DNA of 64,000 bases. Origin: Ktedonobacteria bacterium brp13 (GTDB lineage Bacteria > Chloroflexota > Ktedonobacteria > Ktedonobacterales > Ktedonobacteraceae). Below, in pieces: positions 60,525 to 64,000 of this stretch (position 1 is its first letter; every line of letters starts with the position of its first letter). The notes beneath the pieces are model-generated. The model saw only the letters and a list, made by a program, of their open reading frames with translations. It had not been told where the DNA came from and ran no database searches. The position numbers and the translations under genes are program-made. The stretch lies in the NCBI GenBank assembly GCA_015099395.1, contig AP024096.1, positions 7,171,485 to 7,235,484 of the forward strand, read 5' to 3'.

Positions 60525-62636
60525 TCACTGGTTGAGTTCCTGCTGGTTGAGTTCCTGAAGAAGGTCAATCAGCCATTGTTCGTCGTGAATAGCGACGCCG
60601 GCTTTCTGTGCTTTGGCAAGCTTTGAACCGGGATCTTCGCCGACGACAAGGTGGCTGAGCGTTTTGCTGACACCGGTTGCGATCTTGCCACCCAGACGCT
60701 TAATATCTTCTTCGGCTGAGCTGCGCGTCATGCTGGTGAGACGTCCTGTGAGCAGGAAGGATTGACCGGTTAAGGGTCCTGTCTGTTCGGTGACGATCTC
60801 TTCCATATTCAGGCCAGCCTGGCGCAGGCGTTCGATCAATGCCAGATTGTCGGCATCCTGGAACCAGTTATATACGCTCTGCCCGATCTCTGGACCGATG
60901 CCTGGGACGGCGGTGATCTCCTCGGCGCTTGCCTGCTCTAAACGATCGATACTAAGGAAGGCAGAGGCAATGATCTGGGCCGATTTTTCGCCGATATAGC
61001 GGATATTTAAGCCGAAGAGGAGTCGCCATAACGCGCGGTGCTTGCTGGTTTCGATCGACTTAAGCATAGTATCTGCGCTTCTCTTCTTCACCCCTTCCAG
61101 TGCTAACAACTGTTCTTCGGTCAGTTGATAGAAATCGGAAAGGGTCTTGATATAGCCCGCTTTGACGAGCTGTTCGCTCATCTTTTCCCCAATGGTCTCC
61201 ATATCCATTGCGCCTTTGGATACGAAGTGGATGACGCCCTGTAGAATGCGTTCGGGGCATTGTTTGTTGGGACAGTAGGCCATTGCTTGATCTTCGAGGC
61301 GCTCGATTGCTGTGCCACAGTAGGGGCAGTGATCGGGGAGATGATAGATCTCTTCGTTGCCAGTACGTCGCTCAAGGACCGGTTTGACGACCTGAGGAAT
61401 GACCTCGCCAGCGCGTTGTACCAGAACCCAGTCGCCGATACGCAGGTCTTTGCGTTGGATATCGCCCTCATTATGTAGAGCTGCGCGCGAGACCGTGACG
61501 CCACGAATCGTAATCGGGTCGAGTACCGCATAAGGGTTGACCGAGCCGGTGCGGCCGATATTGATACGGATATCTTGTAATCTGGTAGCGACCTGGATAG
61601 GTGGATATTTAAATGCGATCGCCCAGCGTGGGTCACGCGCGACGGTCCCTAGCTCTTCCTGGTGCGCGAGATCGTTGATTTTGATGACGACACCATCAAT
61701 CTCATAGGGGAGATTGAAGCGCTCTTTTTCCCATTTCTGGCAATAGTCCATCACTTCGTCCAGGTTGTGGGCCATCTGAATATGGGGATTGACGGGAAAG
61801 CCCCATGCGCGAATCAGTTGTAAGGTATCCCAATGACTGGTGATACGCATGCCATCCACGTAGCCGATCTGGTAGCCAAAGAATGAGAGGCGGCGCGTAG
61901 CGGTGACACGCGAGTCTTTCTGGCGTAGTGAACCTGCGGCTGCGTTGCGGGGATTCGCAAACAGGTGGCTTGTATCGGTCATCTCTGCATTGATACGCTC
62001 GAAGTCTCTAATAGGCATATAAATCTCGCCGCGTACCTCAACCTTAGGAGGGATCTGGTCACCACGCAGTTTTTGTGGGATAGTGCGGATCGTACGTATA
62101 TTCTGCGTCCAGTTTTCGCCGACCAGACCATCGCCACGGGTCGCTCCGATCATGAGTCGCCCCTCGTCGTACGTGAGAGCCATTGCCAGACCATCGATCT
62201 TCAATTCACATACATAGCTAAAGGTGGCATTCGGTAGGATGTTTTGAGCTCTACGCTGCCAGTCTTGTAGCTCCTGTTCACTACGGGCATTTGCCAGACT
62301 TAACATAGGCAAAGGATGTCGCTGTTGGGGAACATCCTGTATCGGTTGTGCCCCTACACGCTGAGTGGGCGAATCTGGAGTCTGTAACTCTGGATGCTCT
62401 TGTTCGATACGTTGCAGTTCGATCATATACTGATCGTATTCTGCGTCGGTTAGCACTGGATTGTCCTGGACGTAATAGTGATAATTCGCCTCTTCAATCT
62501 GGTGTCTGAGCTCGGCTACACGTATCTCAAGACGCTCTTCATCGTTGCCCTCATCGCTTGTAACCTGCTCTAGCAGGTCGTTTGCTGTATGCTTTGACTT
62601 GCTTTGCTCGGTTTGCCCACTCTGTACATCTGACAT
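60525..62636 (-). CDS. ligA: NAD-dependent DNA ligase LigA
   Basis: Seals nicks in replication and repair. It has 703 residues. Domain Ia (NYHYYVQDNPVLTDAEYD) is followed by the adenylation domain with the nucleophile Lys146 in CELKIDGLA, an OB domain (GRTGSVNPYAVLDPI), the zinc finger CPYCGT...CPNKQCP, helix-hairpin-helix repeats (ITAVPGIGPEIGQSVYNWF) and a C-terminal BRCT domain (LTGQSFLLTGRLTSMTR). It carries about 30 extra acidic residues at the N-terminus and a short Gln/Asn-rich tail. AAGGAG precedes the ATG. Confidence 0.97.
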   Translation of the reverse strand: MSDVQSGQTEQSKSKHTANDLLEQVTSDEGNDEERLEIRVAELRHQIEEANYHYYVQDNPVLTDAEYDQYMIELQRIEQEHPELQTPDSPTQRVGAQPIQDVPQQRHPLPMLSLANARSEQELQDWQRRAQNILPNATFSYVCELKIDGLAMALTYDEGRLMIGATRGDGLVGENWTQNIRTIRTIPQKLRGDQIPPKVEVRGEIYMPIRDFERINAEMTDTSHLFANPRNAAAGSLRQKDSRVTATRRLSFFGYQIGYVDGMRITSHWDTLQLIRAWGFPVNPHIQMAHNLDEVMDYCQKWEKERFNLPYEIDGVVIKINDLAHQEELGTVARDPRWAIAFKYPPIQVATRLQDIRINIGRTGSVNPYAVLDPITIRGVTVSRAALHNEGDIQRKDLRIGDWVLVQRAGEVIPQVVKPVLERRTGNEEIYHLPDHCPYCGTAIERLEDQAMAYCPNKQCPERILQGVIHFVSKGAMDMETIGEKMSEQLVKAGYIKTLSDFYQLTEEQLLALEGVKKRSADTMLKSIETSKHRALWRLLFGLNIRYIGEKSAQIIASAFLSIDRLEQASAEEITAVPGIGPEIGQSVYNWFQDADNLALIERLRQAGLNMEEIVTEQTGPLTGQSFLLTGRLTSMTRSSAEEDIKRLGGKIATGVSKTLSHLVVGEDPGSKLAKAQKAGVAIHDEQWLIDLLQELNQQELNQ

Positions 62637-62707
62637 TCTTTACACTCCTTGTCGGATTGTTACTGGCGTATAGTGTTATCCTGGTTAATCTTAATGTTCT
62701 ATTCTTT

Positions 62708-62995
62708 TTAGAACGCCTGATAGTGGAAAAGTTCTGGTTGACCCTCGAAACGTCCGTTGACATGGCTGCGCCACTCGGCGAAATTGGGGCTGTTGCGGAA
62801 ATCATTCATGTGCGCTTCAAGTGATGACCAGACCGCTGTCAACATAAAGCGTCCAGGTTGCTCGACACAACGTGTCGCATTTGCTGAGATACAGCCTGGA
62901 TGCTGGCGGATGGCTTCGATTCCTTTGATAATACCATGCCCAAGTTCTTCTTCTTTGCCAGGAATAGCAGTAAAAACGGCAATCTCTGTGACCAT
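62708..62995 (-). CDS. Antibiotic biosynthesis monooxygenase (ABM) domain protein
   Basis: Small dimeric alpha-beta barrel protein of 95 residues. It begins VTEIAVFTAIPGKEEEL and contains HPGCISANATRCVEQPGRF and the later SSLEAHMNDFRNSPNFAEW block, a pattern typical of ABM/YgiN-like proteins. Members act as monooxygenases or heme-degrading enzymes; the reaction here is unknown. AAGGAG lies upstream of the ATG. Confidence 0.85.
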   Translation of the reverse strand: MVTEIAVFTAIPGKEEELGHGIIKGIEAIRQHPGCISANATRCVEQPGRFMLTAVWSSLEAHMNDFRNSPNFAEWRSHVNGRFEGQPELFHYQAF

Positions 62996-63084
62996 TGTGA
63001 AAAACTCCTTCTTATAACGACGCGTGATGGGAGCTATATCGAGTGTGTGAACTGGCTATAGTCCCCCGTGTATCCCTGTGTATC

Positions 63085-63116
63085 CTACCATGGACATGCT
63101 AGCATGTCCATGGTAG
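63085..63116. repeat. Perfect 32-bp palindrome
   Basis: CTACCATGGACATGCT followed at once by its exact reverse complement, with no loop. It lies between the ABM gene and the phospholipase-D-like gene. Candidate operator for a dimeric regulator or a cruciform site; no T-run follows. Confidence 0.95.
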
Positions 63117-63173
63117 AGCCCTCTATGAAATAGTCCGTATTGCTTGTAGTAACGTTGCCTGGCACATTGCTAT

Positions 63174-64000
63174 TCACGCTGCCATTGATATGTTCCAGTC
63201 TTGTTGGAATGTTTGTTGGAGCTTACTGATTGCTGTACTGTCAGCGAGGATGATGCCTAATTCGCGATTCTTTTCTAGTGAAGCGATTGAGATGTTTTCA
63301 GAGCCGACGAAGGCTGTCTTACCATCTACAACAAAGATTTTGGCATGCATATAGAGCTTTGCGTCTTCCTTGACCTGCACTCCACCACTGCTAATGGCCT
63401 GAATGCCGCTGGAATTGCTATCATTGCCGCCTTCCTGGATCTGACCTTTGGGTAGGATAACCTCAACCTGAACGCCGCGCTTCTCTGCTGAGATGAGTGC
63501 TTGTTCAATGCTGTTATCCTGCATCTCTTCAGCCTCGACAAGTAGTGTCTTATGCGCACTATTGATGAGGCTGGTAAGGCTTGAGCGCGAGTTGATAGGG
63601 CTAACAACCAGGTTGCTATCGTTGATAGTTGGCGTCTGCCGGTTCCAGTCGGCCTGGAAGATATTCTGGACAGCCTGGACGTCTTTCATGTTACTATCGA
63701 TGATGCCATACTCACGATTACTTGTTGATTTGCTACCACCGAGCGCCGACAGCGTAAAGTTGCTGGTCATGATATATGCCGTCTGTCCATCGATGACCAT
63801 GCCTTTTTCATGCGTCAAGGCGAATTGAGGGTTAGTTGTCATGGTCTTCACTCCTGCATATTGGAGCTTCTGGAGTGTCTCCTTTGGTGAGAGCGAGCCA
63901 CCACCATAGGGATGGTCTTCGAGCATGACACGCACATCTATATTGCGGTGCGCCGCATCTTCGAGTGCGCTAATCACATTGCGGTCTGTGAGTAAGTACA
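63174..64000 (-). CDS. Phospholipase D-like family protein (N-terminus outside window)
   Basis: PLD-superfamily phosphodiesterase; the frame is open to the last base of the window, so the start lies beyond it. Visible are two HxKxxxxD catalytic motifs: HEKGMVID...SNFT and HAKIFVVD...SENIS, spaced by a linker. The stretch YLLTDRNVISALEDAA just inside the window edge is the usual start of the first PLD repeat. Both sites appear intact. Cardiolipin synthase-like or nuclease activity is possible; it cannot be decided from this part. Confidence 0.85.
   Translation of the reverse strand, partial: YLLTDRNVISALEDAAHRNIDVRVMLEDHPYGGGSLSPKETLQKLQYAGVKTMTTNPQFALTHEKGMVIDGQTAYIMTSNFTLSALGGSKSTSNREYGIIDSNMKDVQAVQNIFQADWNRQTPTINDSNLVVSPINSRSSLTSLINSAHKTLLVEAEEMQDNSIEQALISAEKRGVQVEVILPKGQIQEGGNDSNSSGIQAISSGGVQVKEDAKLYMHAKIFVVDGKTAFVGSENISIASLEKNRELGIILADSTAISKLQQTFQQDWNISMAA

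Overview
The window looks like chromosome of a Ktedonobacteria-type Chloroflexota. This is inferred from gene families, not from a database search. Pointers are the aroK-aroB fusion, an EF-P with arginine at its tip, a CHAP enzyme with FG-GAP/VCBS-like repeats, many GTG starts, a Pro-Thr-rich linker in a Ser/Thr kinase, a large exopolysaccharide (EPS) region, and a structured-RNA element resembling IscB/TnpB guide RNAs.

Region 1 (1-11.8 kb) is mostly housekeeping. It holds the end of an RseP-like site-2 protease, ispG, two identical tRNA-Val(GAC) genes and a secreted CHAP hydrolase. A tight operon follows: aroKB-aroQ-M24 peptidase-efp-accB-like-xseA-xseB, then a DUF212 membrane protein. The order aroQ-peptidase-efp-accB-xseA-xseB is a widespread bacterial arrangement, but here accC is absent and the BCCP-like protein has Asn where the biotinyl Lys should be.

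Region 2 (12.5-47.2 kb) is a response regulator and a GspE-N-like protein followed by a long EPS locus. It encodes an initiating sugar transferase, aminotransferase, Gfo/Idh/MocA oxidoreductase, epimerase, four GT4 glycosyltransferases, two AsnB-type amidotransferases, a MurJ-like flippase fused to an O-antigen ligase/polymerase-like domain, a nucleotide-sugar 6-dehydrogenase and a Wzc-like chain-length/kinase protein. A divergent operon carries two deacetylases, two FAD oxidoreductases, an ATP-grasp ligase and a WbpD-like acetyltransferase. Together these suggest a repeat unit containing a diacetamido uronic acid, possibly amidated. Embedded in the locus are a methyltransferase of different base use, an 8-bp tandem repeat (15 copies) next to a short leader peptide, a dimethylformamidase-beta-like secreted protein, a solitary structured RNA element and a GHL15-like lipoprotein.

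Region 3 (47.4-64 kb) is mixed: a DUF4388-like protein, MBL hydrolase, P5C dehydrogenase, YqeY, a LON-domain protein, an MFS transporter, a second EF-G-like GTPase, an SHMT-like PLP enzyme, a membrane Ser/Thr kinase with an extracytoplasmic domain, LigA, an ABM monooxygenase and a truncated phospholipase-D-like protein. Notable DNA structures are a 24-bp-stem hairpin at 52.9 kb and a perfect 32-bp palindrome at 63.1 kb.

All family calls come from reading motifs; no alignment or search was run.
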